This document shows positions 45,758 through 54,320 of a stretch of 64,000 nt of DNA, in pieces. The position numbers and the translations under genes are program-made. Under the pieces are notes generated by a model. It worked only from the letters and a program-made list of their open reading frames with translations. It did not search any database and was not told where the DNA came from. The stretch lies in assembly GCF_001662875.1 (NCBI RefSeq), contig NZ_JPVZ01000002.1:310001-374000 (forward strand). Direction: 5' to 3'. How positions within the stretch are numbered: position 1 is the first letter of the stretch; every line of letters begins with the position of its first letter. The stretch comes from Thalassospira tepidiphila MCCC 1A03514 (GTDB taxonomy: Bacteria; Pseudomonadota; Alphaproteobacteria; Rhodospirillales; Thalassospiraceae).

Positions 45758-46561
45758 GTGAGTGATTTCGATTTCAGCGAAAATGAAGTGCAACGCTATG
45801 CCCGCCATATCGTCCTTAAGGAGGTTGGCGGCACGGGGCAGATGAAGCTCAAACACGGTCGGGTTCTGATCGTTGGGGCGGGGGGACTTGGATCGCCGCT
45901 TGCGATGTATCTGGCCGCTGCCGGGGTTGGCACGATCGGGATCGTTGATGCCGACACGGTCGAACTTTCAAACCTGCAACGCCAGATCGCACATGGCATG
46001 AAGGATATCGGAACGCCCAAGGTCGACAGTGCCAAGGCGACCATGGCGGATATGAACCCCGAAGTCACCGTGCAGGCCCATAACACCCGGCTTGATGCCA
46101 GTAACGTCATGGATCTGATTGCCGATTATGATGTGATTGCCGACGGGTCGGATAATTTCGATACGCGCTTTTTACTCAACGATGCCTGCTACCACGCGGG
46201 CAAGACGCTGGTTTCGGGTGCCGCTCTTCGCTTTGACGGGCAGGTATCGACCTTCAAGGCCCATCTGGGTGCCCCGCATCCCTGTTATCGCTGCATTTAT
46301 CATGCCCCGCCACCCGAAGACGCCATTCCGTCCTGTGCGCAGGGCGGCGTTTTGGGATCGGTTGTCGGTATGATCGGCGGCATTCAGGCGACAGAGGTGC
46401 TCAAGGAGCTGATGGGCATTGGCGATGGCCTTTCCGGGCAGCTTTTGATTATTGATGCGCTGTCCGCTTCGTTCCGCAAGATCAAGGTGCCCCGCGATCC
46501 GGGCTGCCCGACCTGTTCAGAAAACGCCACAATCAAGGACCTGTCTATTCATGAGCACTGA
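45758..46561 (+). CDS. moeB: HesA/MoeB/ThiF family adenylyltransferase
   Basis: 267 residues from a GTG. E1-like enzyme that adenylates the C-terminal Gly of a ubiquitin-like sulfur carrier (MoaD, ThiS or similar). ATP-binding GAGGLGSP is at 40-47, the adenylating DxDxVELSNLQRQI block follows, then ADGSDNFDTRFLLNDAC and the catalytic-Cys region IPSCAQGGVLG. Zinc pairs CYRC and CPTC are present. No rhodanese domain. It overlaps by 11 bases the DsrE-family gene, so the two probably work together in sulfur transfer; whether for molybdopterin or thiamine is open. Confidence 0.9.
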   Translation: MSDFDFSENEVQRYARHIVLKEVGGTGQMKLKHGRVLIVGAGGLGSPLAMYLAAAGVGTIGIVDADTVELSNLQRQIAHGMKDIGTPKVDSAKATMADMNPEVTVQAHNTRLDASNVMDLIADYDVIADGSDNFDTRFLLNDACYHAGKTLVSGAALRFDGQVSTFKAHLGAPHPCYRCIYHAPPPEDAIPSCAQGGVLGSVVGMIGGIQATEVLKELMGIGDGLSGQLLIIDALSASFRKIKVPRDPGCPTCSENATIKDLSIHEH

Positions 46562-46982
46562 GTCTGATACGCCCAAAAAGCTTTCCCTGGTGGTGTTTTC
46601 CGGGACCTATGAAAAGGTTCATTACGCCCTCGTAATGGCATCAGCCGCCTTGGCATCGGGCCGTGAAGTGACGCTGTTCTTCACAATGGATGCCAGCCGG
46701 GCGCTGTTTGCGCCGTCGGGTTGGCGTCATCTGCGCACCGAGGTTGACGGGGCGACGGCGACATCGATTGATCTTAGTTACTCGACGCGTGGCATCGGCA
46801 CTTTCGAAGAATTGTTGTCGGCCTGTGCCAGCCTCAATGCCAAGTTCATGATCTGCGAGATGGGTCTGCGCGCCCTTGGCCTTGAAAATCAGGCAAAGCG
46901 TGAAGAACTGGCAATCGAGACCGGCGGTGTTGTTACGTTCCTGAACGATGCCAAACAGAACGGCGAGATGCTGTTCATCTGA
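46551..46982 (+). CDS. DsrE family protein
   Basis: 143 residues from the ATG at 46551 (MSTESDTPKKLSLVVFSGTYEKVHYALVMASAALASGREVTLFFTMDAS), overlapping the moeB stop by 11 bases; the longer frame from 46452 is inside moeB. The DsrE/DsrF-type alpha/beta fold is clear: VVFSGTYEKVHYALVMA, FEELLSACASLNAKFMICEMGL. The Cys in KFMICEMG occupies the position of the reactive Cys in sulfur-carrying relatives. Probable sulfur carrier or regulator coupled to the MoeB enzyme. Confidence 0.82.
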   Translation: MSTESDTPKKLSLVVFSGTYEKVHYALVMASAALASGREVTLFFTMDASRALFAPSGWRHLRTEVDGATATSIDLSYSTRGIGTFEELLSACASLNAKFMICEMGLRALGLENQAKREELAIETGGVVTFLNDAKQNGEMLFI

Positions 46983-47003
46983 TCTTTGAGGTCGGTGTTC
47001 ACC

Positions 47004-47693
47004 CTAGCTTGCCAGAAGTTTGACACCCAGGCCGGCAAGGCAGATGCCAACACCGCGTTCGATCCATGATTTGATTGCAGCAATGCGCGCCTGCACCGAT
47101 GGCAGGGTCAGGGCTGTTGCGACAAGCGCAAACCAGATCATGTGGCAGGCCGCGATATAAACCCCATACGCGACTTCCTGAATGATCGCGGTGTCTGGTG
47201 AAATCACCTGACTGAACAGCGATACGATAAACAGCATTGTTTTGGGGTTTAACGCATTGCAGGCAAAACCGATCCAAAACGCCGACCCGCTGTTTTGTGC
47301 CCGACGGGTTTGGTTTTGGTTCGGCTGATCAGAGTTTGTGACGTTCGAAGCACTTTTGCTGTGATTCGGCCTGCCCAGCAGGCGTTGAATGTCCGGCCAA
47401 AGCGCCGATACGCCAAGCCAAATCAGATAAGCCGCCCCAAGGTAGCGCAAAGCCGATAAAACCCAGATATTGCTGGCAAAAACAACGCCAAGCCCGATCA
47501 GCGTGTAGCCGAGATGCACCGAAACGCCAGTACCGATCCCAATGGCGCAGAGCACGCCTGCCCGCCGTCCGCGTGCAAGGGCGATCCGGGTCACCATCGC
47601 AAAGTCCGGGCCGGGGCTGATCACGGCGAGAATGGTGATGATGCCAACGGCAATGATTTCCATCGATAAGATATCGCCTGTCCATTCCGGCAT
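47004..47693 (-). CDS. LysE family translocator
   Basis: 229 residues from the ATG at 47693, seven bases after an AAGGGA site; an upstream in-frame ATG lacks one. Six hydrophobic segments: EIIAVGIITILAVISPGPDFAMV with the LysE/RhtB signature, then five more with GIGTGVSVHLGYTLIGLGVVF, RYLGAAYLIWLGVSAL, FWIGFACNALNPKTMLFIVSLF and the last two. A charged loop of about 30 residues follows segment three. Probably exports an amino acid or related metabolite. Divergent from a LysR, with two TGAATTCA palindromes between them. Confidence 0.9.
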   Translation of the reverse strand: MPEWTGDILSMEIIAVGIITILAVISPGPDFAMVTRIALARGRRAGVLCAIGIGTGVSVHLGYTLIGLGVVFASNIWVLSALRYLGAAYLIWLGVSALWPDIQRLLGRPNHSKSASNVTNSDQPNQNQTRRAQNSGSAFWIGFACNALNPKTMLFIVSLFSQVISPDTAIIQEVAYGVYIAACHMIWFALVATALTLPSVQARIAAIKSWIERGVGICLAGLGVKLLAS

Positions 47694-47713
47694 GATGTGA
47701 TCCCTTGTGAATG

Positions 47714-47744
47714 ATGAATTCATTTGATGTGTGAGTGAATTCAG
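47714..47744. promoter_or_regulatory. Two TGAATTCA palindromes spaced 21 bases, candidate LysR operator
   Basis: ATGAATTCAT (47714-47723) and GTGAATTCAG (47735-47744); centres are 21 bases apart, two helical turns, in the LysE/LysR divergent gap. Consistent with a LysR tetramer contacting two sites on one face. Confidence 0.5.
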
Positions 47745-47793
47745 TATCAAACTGTTCAGATCGCCGGAAAATCGAAAAATACTGGTATTTATT

Positions 47794-48708
47794 GTGAGTA
47801 ATGTTCACAGAAAACGCAGTTTGCCACCCTTGGCGGCCCTGCCCGCCTTTGAGGCCGCAGCCCGCCATCAAAGCTTTTCGCGTGCGGCGGATGAGCTTAA
47901 TCTGACACACGGTGCGATCAGTCGCGCGGTTGCACAAATCGAGGAACGTCTGGGCGTTAAGCTGTTTGTTCGGCGCAATCGGCGTGTCTGGCTGACTGCC
48001 GCAGGCGAGCGGTTGTTGAAGGCAACAACGGGTGCACTTGATGGGCTTGATCAGGCGATTGAGGATATCCATCGCCATGACAAGTCATCCCCGATATTGA
48101 CCGTATCGTGCGAGCCCAGCCTTGCGATGCGTTGGTTGATGCCGCGTCTTGGTGATTTTCGCGAGGCCAACCCGGATCTGAATATCGATCTGAGGCTGGC
48201 GGGCGGGCCGGTGGATTTGTTGGCGGATGGCTGCGATGTTGCCATTCGGCGTGCGGATTACGGCATTTCCGAGCATTACATCACCACCCGACTTTGGCCG
48301 GAATATGCGGGGCCGGTTTGCGACCCGGAATGCTGGGAAACCATTCTTTCAAGCGATTTGTCCAACGCCCGGTGGCTTCATACGCGAACGCGCCCCGATG
48401 CCTGGGATGACTGGAAACGGAGAAGCGGCAGCACGGCAACCCCGGCAAGCGAGCAGTATTTCGATCATTTCTTTTTCGCCCTGCAGGCAGCCGTGAACCG
48501 GCTTGGCACGGCGATTGGTCCCTTGCCGCTTGTGGCTGATGATCTGGTGTCCGGACGGCTGATCGCGCCGCATGGCATGGCCCCGACGGGCTTTGATTAT
48601 GTCCTGATTACGCTTGATCCGCCCAAGCGTGATCCGCGGGTTGCGCTGTTCTTTGACTGGTTGATGGCCAAGGCAACTGACATGGAGCATGCGATATCAC
48701 CAGCCTGA
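47794..48708 (+). CDS. LysR family transcriptional regulator (GcvA-like)
   Basis: 304 residues from GTG 47794 (start MSNVHRKRSLPPLAALPAFEAAARHQSFSRAADELNLTHGAISRAVAQIEERLGVKLFVRR), a length normal for LysR; a GTG at 47731 would add 21 AT-rich-coded residues. The effector domain includes SLAMRWLMPRLGDFREANPDLNIDLRL. Divergent from the LysE exporter, so probably its activator in response to the exported compound, as with LysG/LysE and ArgP/ArgO. Confidence 0.88.
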   Translation: MSNVHRKRSLPPLAALPAFEAAARHQSFSRAADELNLTHGAISRAVAQIEERLGVKLFVRRNRRVWLTAAGERLLKATTGALDGLDQAIEDIHRHDKSSPILTVSCEPSLAMRWLMPRLGDFREANPDLNIDLRLAGGPVDLLADGCDVAIRRADYGISEHYITTRLWPEYAGPVCDPECWETILSSDLSNARWLHTRTRPDAWDDWKRRSGSTATPASEQYFDHFFFALQAAVNRLGTAIGPLPLVADDLVSGRLIAPHGMAPTGFDYVLITLDPPKRDPRVALFFDWLMAKATDMEHAISPA

Positions 48709-48784
48709 CTGTGATCAACGAACTGGTCGGCTGTGCATCACCTCGGAACATTGATTGCGTGCCAAGCGTTTGGGGATTGTTTGA

Positions 48785-49330
48785 ATGGCAAGGGTTTATC
48801 GCATGCTGACCGACCTTCCCTATTTCGCCACGGCGGAAAAGTACTTCGATATTGGCGTGATCGATATGATTGCGCGTCTGGTGGCGGCAACAGTCATTGG
48901 CATGCTGATCGGGTTGAACCGTGATGTGAATGGCAAGCCAACCGGCATGCGCACCCTTGCCCTTGTGTCACTTGGTGCGGCGGTGGTGTCGGTCGTGGCG
49001 GTCCATTTTCAGGATCTGATTGATCATCCTGATGCGCTTTCACGTGTGGTTCAGGGGATTTTGCAAGGTGTTCTGACCGGGATCGGTTTCATTGGTGCCG
49101 GTGTTATTTTGCGCGAGCCAAAAAACATGTCGGTCACGGGGCTTACCACTGCTGCGACCGTCTGGATGACGGCAGCGCTTGGCATCGCCTGTGCGCTTGC
49201 GGCCTGGCATATCGTGATTATTGCAACCGTCTTGACCTTTATTATCCTGGTCGCGCTGAAACCGGTCGAGCTCATGCTGGTGCGCTGGGTCGGTAATTCA
49301 GAGGCCGCCAAGGACGCCAAGGAGAGCTAG
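48785..49330 (+). CDS. MgtC/SapB family membrane protein
   Basis: 181 residues. Membrane segments: RLVAATVIGMLIGLNRD (with the family's LNR motif), LALVSLGAAVVSVVAVHF, GILQGVLTGIGFIGAGVIL (with the conserved GxGFIGAG), TTAATVWMTAALGIACAL and WHIVIIATVLTFIILVAL. No C-terminal ACT-like domain as found in Salmonella MgtC; this short form is widespread. Function is linked to magnesium limitation or membrane potential in the family, not established for this subgroup. The N-terminal MARVYRM may be a few codons too long. Confidence 0.88.
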   Translation: MARVYRMLTDLPYFATAEKYFDIGVIDMIARLVAATVIGMLIGLNRDVNGKPTGMRTLALVSLGAAVVSVVAVHFQDLIDHPDALSRVVQGILQGVLTGIGFIGAGVILREPKNMSVTGLTTAATVWMTAALGIACALAAWHIVIIATVLTFIILVALKPVELMLVRWVGNSEAAKDAKES

Positions 49331-49367
49331 CGGGCAGTTGGGGTAATCCGCCTTGGCGGGTTTGCGC

Positions 49368-50408
49368 TTAAAAATCCTCGCCCTCGCGAAAAGCGGCAAG
49401 GTCGTCAATGCGGTGATAGGGCAGAAGCGTCTGAAGATTTTCGGGCGGTGTGCCGTTCATCAGGTCATGCAGGTGGCGGGCAAGAACTTCGCCGACATGG
49501 CGCTGCGGTTGGTAGTAATAGGCAAGTTTTTGTTTCGAAAGCATGCGAAACGGCATGCCGCCAAAACCGACAACACCAATCCCGTCGCGGATGGTGTCCA
49601 TGCCAAGTTCCATCAATGCCTCAAGCGCGCCGATCATGGTCATCTGACTTGCGCAGACGACAGCCGTGACATCGCGCTGATTGGCAAAAAGCCGTGTTGT
49701 TGATTCGCGCGCAGCCCGCACGGAAATTTCCGACGGCATCCAGATCAGGCTATCGGGATCAAGCCCCGCATCAACCATGGCCCGGCGGGCCCCCTGTTTG
49801 CGATATCCGAAAAAGGTCAGGGCTTCGGGCGGGTCGATCATGCCGATATTGCGGTGACCATCATCAAGCAACCGTTTTACCGCGTCATAGGCGGCCTGCT
49901 CGTCATCATGATCGACAAAGGCGTGCGGGGTCAGAAGTTCGGTACGGCCAAAGCTGACAAATGGAAAGTCATGTTGCAGACAGTATTTCGCGCGACTGTC
50001 TTGCAAGGTGGTGCGTGAAAATACCACGGCATCGGCAAGGCGTTGGGTATGGACCTTGCGCACCGGATCAAGCGGATCTTCGCCGCGCGTCTGGGCCAGC
50101 ACCAACAGGGAATAGTTATCGGCTTCAAGACCCTGGGTCAGGCTTTCAACCTGTGCCAGAAATCCCGGGTCGCCGTAATCACCGACTTCGGGGGAATAAA
50201 GAATGGAACAGACCTGCATGGTTTTGCCGGTTCGAAGCATGACACCACGGGCATCTGGCTGATAACCGATTTCTGCTGCGGCTGCCTTTACGCGGGCGAC
50301 GGTGTCGGGTTTGACTTCCGGCCCGTCTTTAAGCGCACGCGATACCGTCGTGATCGATAGACCAAGGCGATCGGCAATCGTACGCAAATTGGGGCGAGCA
50401 GCAGGCAT
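49368..50408 (-). CDS. LacI family transcriptional repressor of the sugar locus
   Basis: 346 residues from the ATG at 50408 (MPAARPNLRTIADRLGLSITTVSRALKDGPEVKPDTVARVKAAAAEIGYQPD), where the LacI-type HTH and hinge occupy about 7-60. The effector domain resembles periplasmic sugar-binding proteins, e.g. FVSFGRTELLTPHAFVDHDDEQAAYDAVKRLLDDGHRNIGMI. It lies just downstream (same strand) of the GH1 gene, and the perfect palindrome at 51949-51970 between the GH1 and ABC genes is the likely operator. Inducer probably a mono- or disaccharide with beta-linked glucose. Confidence 0.93.
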   Translation of the reverse strand: MPAARPNLRTIADRLGLSITTVSRALKDGPEVKPDTVARVKAAAAEIGYQPDARGVMLRTGKTMQVCSILYSPEVGDYGDPGFLAQVESLTQGLEADNYSLLVLAQTRGEDPLDPVRKVHTQRLADAVVFSRTTLQDSRAKYCLQHDFPFVSFGRTELLTPHAFVDHDDEQAAYDAVKRLLDDGHRNIGMIDPPEALTFFGYRKQGARRAMVDAGLDPDSLIWMPSEISVRAARESTTRLFANQRDVTAVVCASQMTMIGALEALMELGMDTIRDGIGVVGFGGMPFRMLSKQKLAYYYQPQRHVGEVLARHLHDLMNGTPPENLQTLLPYHRIDDLAAFREGEDF

Positions 50409-50458
50409 ATACAGGTCCGTTCCATTCAAATTTCGGACAATCTAAGCGCCCGGTTGGC

Positions 50459-51790
50459 CTAAGGCAATGCGTTCTGTGAAATCACCTTGCGCATGAAATC
50501 ATAGGATGCCTTGGGGGTACGCTTCTGGGTGGTGTAGTCAACATGCACCAGACCGAAACGCTTTTCATAGCCATATGCCCACTCGAAATTATCCAGAAGC
50601 GACCAGGGCATGTAGCCCCGAATGTCGGCACCCTCGGACTTCGCGCGAAGCAGGGCTTCGAGATATTCGGTGTAATAGGCGATGCGGTCCTGATCATCGA
50701 TCTGGCCGTTTGCCTTAGGGATATCGGTAAAGGCGCCACCGTTTTCGGTAATGAAAACAGGCGGGTTGCCGTAATCATCCTGAAGGATCTTCATGGTCTG
50801 ATAGAAGCAATCCCCGTCAATTGCCCAACCCATTTCGGTCCGGCGGAAATAGTTTGGCGGCTGGGCATGTTTGAACGGCCAAGCAGCGCCTTCGGCCGCC
50901 TGAATGTAGCTCGGGAAATACTGGTTTAGCCCCTGGAAATCGACCTTGGTCTTGATGGCTTCAAGATCGCCATCCTGAATATGGGGCTCCATCCGGTCGA
51001 TAATCAGTTCCGGATAGCGGCCGTAATATACCGGGTCCAAGAAGATGCCGTTCCATTTGGCTTCGAACAGGTCAATCAGATGCGCATCCTGTTCACGACG
51101 GTGCGGAAGCGTATAGCCCTTGTGCATCGGCAACACGAAACCGACCGGCACATCGGGATAATGGTTCTTGATCACCCGGGTTGCACGCGCATGACACAGG
51201 TTAAGGTGGTGGGCAACGCGCATTGCCGCACGCGGATCGGTAATTCCCGGTGCGTGGCGGCCTTCTTCGTGGCCGACCCAGGCAACGACATTCGGCTCGT
51301 TGAAGGTGACCCATGATTTCACCCGGTCACCAAGTCGGGTGACCAGAAGTTCGGTATAGTCGCCAAACCAGTCAACGATGTCACGGTTGGTCCAGCCACC
51401 ACGATCCTGAAGCGCCTGTGGCAGATCCCAGTGATAGAGGCACAGCCACGGATCCAGGCCACGTTCAAGCATGCCGTCAATCAGCCGGCTGTAAAAATCG
51501 ATGCCGGTTTCGTTGACCTTGCCGGTGCCCTCGGGCATCACGCGCGGCCACATCACCGAAAACCGGTAATGGGTTGCGCCCAATCCTTTGATCAGATCAA
51601 GGTCTTCGGCCCAGCGATGGTAATGGTCGCACGCGACACTGCCATCATCGCCATTGGCAACGCGGCCCGGTGTTGCGCAATATGTGTCCCAGATGCTGGC
51701 ACCGCGTCCGTCATCTTTTGCGCCGCCTTCAATCTGGTAACTTGATGTCGAGACTCCCCAGCGGAAACCGTCAGGAAATGATTTGGTCAT
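50459..51790 (-). CDS. bglA: GH1 family beta-glucosidase
   Basis: 443 residues, full-length glycoside hydrolase family 1, retaining mechanism. N-terminal FRWGVSTSSYQIEGG is the family signature; the acid/base Glu is E165 (TFNEPN) and the nucleophile E349 (ITENGG). Substrate-site segments HYRFSVMWPRVMPEG, YHWDLPQAL and WSLLDNFEWAYGY are present. No signal peptide, so it acts on imported beta-glucosides (such as cellobiose) in the cytoplasm. Divergent from the ABC importer genes; the LacI gene follows 50 bases downstream. Confidence 0.95.
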   Translation of the reverse strand: MTKSFPDGFRWGVSTSSYQIEGGAKDDGRGASIWDTYCATPGRVANGDDGSVACDHYHRWAEDLDLIKGLGATHYRFSVMWPRVMPEGTGKVNETGIDFYSRLIDGMLERGLDPWLCLYHWDLPQALQDRGGWTNRDIVDWFGDYTELLVTRLGDRVKSWVTFNEPNVVAWVGHEEGRHAPGITDPRAAMRVAHHLNLCHARATRVIKNHYPDVPVGFVLPMHKGYTLPHRREQDAHLIDLFEAKWNGIFLDPVYYGRYPELIIDRMEPHIQDGDLEAIKTKVDFQGLNQYFPSYIQAAEGAAWPFKHAQPPNYFRRTEMGWAIDGDCFYQTMKILQDDYGNPPVFITENGGAFTDIPKANGQIDDQDRIAYYTEYLEALLRAKSEGADIRGYMPWSLLDNFEWAYGYEKRFGLVHVDYTTQKRTPKASYDFMRKVISQNALP

Positions 51791-51843
51791 GTTCGCTTCC
51801 TTGCCCTAGCTTTGGATGTCTTTAATATTGAACGCATCCAAAA

Positions 51844-51857
51844 TCGTAACGTTTCGA
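51844..51857. promoter_or_regulatory. Secondary LacI-type operator, imperfect palindrome
   Basis: TCGTAACGTTTCGA, one mismatched pair from the perfect central core of the main operator, about 54 bases upstream of the GH1 start and 105 bases (ten helical turns) from the main operator. Confidence 0.55.
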
Positions 51858-51918
51858 AAAGCACAGCAAAAAAGCTTCCGTACTTTTATACTGGCCTATT
51901 ATGGTAAGGTTTTCGTGA

Positions 51919-51947
51919 TTGACAAGGGTGAATAAAGCGCTTATCAA
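51919..51947 (+). promoter_or_regulatory. Promoter of the sugar ABC-transporter operon
   Basis: TTGACA (51919-51924), 17-base spacer, TATCAA (51942-51947). The predicted start near 51954 falls inside the palindrome at 51949-51970, the classic geometry for LacI repression. Confidence 0.65.
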
Positions 51948-51948
51948 A

Positions 51949-51970
51949 AAAATCGTAACGTTACGATTTT
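51949..51970. promoter_or_regulatory. Perfect 22-bp palindrome, main LacI operator
   Basis: Symmetric about the central TAACG/TTA core, with half-site AAAATCGTAAC. It overlaps the expected transcription start of the importer operon, and a related imperfect copy lies near the GH1 gene. Central CG dinucleotide at the dyad matches LacI/GalR-type operators. Confidence 0.75.
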
Positions 51971-52032
51971 CCGGTCATATCACTTAATAAGAAACCGGGC
52001 GTGATCGTGTCCATTAGGGAGGAACATCCGTT

Positions 52033-53277
52033 ATGATGAAATTTTCAAAGATTGCCGCAAGCGTGGCATTTCTGAGCGTCGGTGTATCTGCCGGTGCACT
52101 TCATGCCCAGACTGCCGAAGTCCTGCACTGGTGGACTTCGGGAAGTGAACAGGCGGCCCTTGGCGAAATCCGCAAGGCGTTCGAGGCCAAAGGCGGCACC
52201 TGGGTCGATACCCCGATTGCCGGTGGCGGCAACGCACGTGCCGCGGCCGTGAACCGTATGCTGGGTGGTGACCCGGCCGCCGTATTCCAGTTTTCCATTG
52301 GTCAGCAACTTCGTGAACTGGCTGATCAGGGGCTTCTGGCCAATGTCGGCGACGTTGCCACGGCAGAAAACTGGGATGAAAAGCTGCCGCCGCTGATCGT
52401 TAAGGCCGCGAAATATGATGGCAACTACATTGCCGCACCGATCAACATCCATGGCGAAAACTGGATGTTCTATAACACGGCGGTTCTTGAAGAGGCCGGG
52501 ATCGAGGTTCCGAAAACCTGGGATGATTTCATTGCTGCGGCAGAAAAGCTCAAGGCCGCCGGTGTTACCCCGATTGGCCTGGGCGGTCAGCCCTGGCAGG
52601 AACGCATCATGTTCAACAGCGTCCTTTTGGGTGTCGCCGGTCGTGAGTTTTATGCCGAGCTTTACAGCACGCTTGATGATGACCTTCTGAAATCCGACAC
52701 GATGCGCAAGGTGTTTGAAACCTTTGCCGCGCTCAAACCGTTTGTCGACGAAGCAAGCCCGGGACGTAACTGGAACGAAGCGACCAACATGGTCGCCAAG
52801 GGCGAGGCCGCCTTCCAGTTCATGGGTGACTGGGCCAAGGGTGAAATCATCGCAGCCGGGATTGAGCCCGGCACGACAGTCGGATGTGCCTTCGCCCCGG
52901 CGATTGATACCGCCTATATCATGACGGTCGATGCCTTTGCCTTCTCGGCCATGGATGGTGAACACGCAACGCCTGCACAGACCTTGATGGCACAGGTGAT
53001 GCTTGAGCCGGACGTGCAGATTGCCTTTAACAAGAAAAAGGGATCAATCCCGGCCCGTCTTGATGTGCCTGCTGACAGTTTTGATGTCTGTGCCCAAACC
53101 GCCATCAAAACCCTTCAGGACAAGAAAACCCACCTTGTCAGCACCGGTTTGTTTGGTGTGCCAAGTGCGGTTTCGGGTGCGATTGATGACACCATCTCCA
53201 ATTTCTGGAACAGTGCAGATATGAGCCCCGAAGAGGGTCAGGCACAATTCCAGCAAGCGATTTCCTACGCAAAATAA
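52033..53277 (+). CDS. ABC transporter sugar-binding protein
   Basis: 414 residues. Signal peptide (residues 1-25, cleavage at ALHA-QT) then a cluster B sugar-binding fold: VLHWWTSGSEQAALGEIRKAFEAKGGTWVDTPIAGGGNARAAAVNRML, NIHGENWMFYNTAVLEEAGIEVPKTWDDF. It resembles the glucose/mannose binding protein GtsA type. A GGGAGG site lies about seven bases upstream of the start codon, which could also be the second ATG. First gene of the operon with both permeases and the ATPase. Confidence 0.92.
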   Translation: MMKFSKIAASVAFLSVGVSAGALHAQTAEVLHWWTSGSEQAALGEIRKAFEAKGGTWVDTPIAGGGNARAAAVNRMLGGDPAAVFQFSIGQQLRELADQGLLANVGDVATAENWDEKLPPLIVKAAKYDGNYIAAPINIHGENWMFYNTAVLEEAGIEVPKTWDDFIAAAEKLKAAGVTPIGLGGQPWQERIMFNSVLLGVAGREFYAELYSTLDDDLLKSDTMRKVFETFAALKPFVDEASPGRNWNEATNMVAKGEAAFQFMGDWAKGEIIAAGIEPGTTVGCAFAPAIDTAYIMTVDAFAFSAMDGEHATPAQTLMAQVMLEPDVQIAFNKKKGSIPARLDVPADSFDVCAQTAIKTLQDKKTHLVSTGLFGVPSAVSGAIDDTISNFWNSADMSPEEGQAQFQQAISYAK

Positions 53278-53367
53278 CAATTTTGCGAGTTCCGGATATT
53301 GCGGAAAAGCGCCGCTGAAACCATGGATGTGGGTGCAGCGGCGCCTCCATAAATAGGCGAGAATGTC

Positions 53368-54318
53368 ATGGCCGAACCGGCACCGGACGTGTTGCAGCGT
53401 TCCGAAGATCGAAAATTCACACTCAAGTCTGGAAAAAAGTGTTGGCGGCCGCAATGGAGTGCGGGGATGGCGCTTATCCCGGCGATGACAATCACGATTG
53501 TCTGCTTTTACGGGTTCATCATCTGGACTTTCGTCATTTCACTGACCCGGTCACGGCTTTTGCCCGTCTATAAATTCACCGGCTTTGAACAGTATGTCCG
53601 GCTGTTTGCCAATGAGCGCTGGTGGACGGCAATGCAAAACCTGGCAATTCACGGGTTCCTGTTTATCGGCGGCTGCGTAGTTTTTGGCTATTTTCTGGCG
53701 ATTCTGATTGATCGCGGTGTCAAGGCAGAGGGGATGTTTCGAACGCTCTTCATGCTGCCGCTTTCGATGTCGTTCATTGTCACCGGTGTGATCTGGCAAT
53801 GGGTAATGAATCCGGGGCTCGGCCTGCAAGAGGCCGTGCGTGCCCTTGGCTGGACTGGGTTTGAATTCAACTGGATCGTGCGCCCCGACAGGTCGATTTA
53901 TACGCTGGCGATTGCCGGAATCTGGCAGCAGGTCGGGCTGTGCATGGCGCTGTTTCTGGCCGGTCTTCGCAATATTGATCCCAATATCTGGAAAGCATCG
54001 CGCGTCGATGGCATCCCGGTATGGCGGGTTTATTTGCACATCATCACGCCGATGATGCGCACGGTTTTCTTCACCGTCTTTATTCTGATGAGCGCGATTG
54101 TGATGAAGGCGTTTGATCTGGTGGTCGCTCTTACCGGCGGCGGACCGGGCTTCTCATCGGATCTGCCGGCCCGGTTTGTTGTTGATCATATCCTGAACCG
54201 TCAGGAACTTGGTCTGGGGGCGGCCGGTGCGTTTGTCTTGCTGTGCACCGTGATTGCCGTGATTTCCCCTTATATCTATTTCGAGCTCAAAAAAGAGCGC
54301 GGCGGGCGGGGGCATTGA
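53368..54318 (+). CDS. ABC sugar transporter permease (inner subunit 1)
   Basis: 316 residues with six membrane segments after a basic cytoplasmic tail (about residues 1-35). MalF-like order: IPAMTITIVCFYGFIIWTFVISL, a long loop, FLFIGGCVVFGYFLAILIDRG, LPLSMSFIVTGVIWQWVMNPG, IAGIWQQVGLCMALFLAGL and the last pair. The ATPase-docking EAA loop reads LRNIDPNIWKASRVDGIPVWRVYLHIITP. Starts 90 bases after the binding protein; followed by a second permease after two bases. Confidence 0.92.
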   Translation: MAEPAPDVLQRSEDRKFTLKSGKKCWRPQWSAGMALIPAMTITIVCFYGFIIWTFVISLTRSRLLPVYKFTGFEQYVRLFANERWWTAMQNLAIHGFLFIGGCVVFGYFLAILIDRGVKAEGMFRTLFMLPLSMSFIVTGVIWQWVMNPGLGLQEAVRALGWTGFEFNWIVRPDRSIYTLAIAGIWQQVGLCMALFLAGLRNIDPNIWKASRVDGIPVWRVYLHIITPMMRTVFFTVFILMSAIVMKAFDLVVALTGGGPGFSSDLPARFVVDHILNRQELGLGAAGAFVLLCTVIAVISPYIYFELKKERGGRGH

Positions 54319-54320
54319 TC

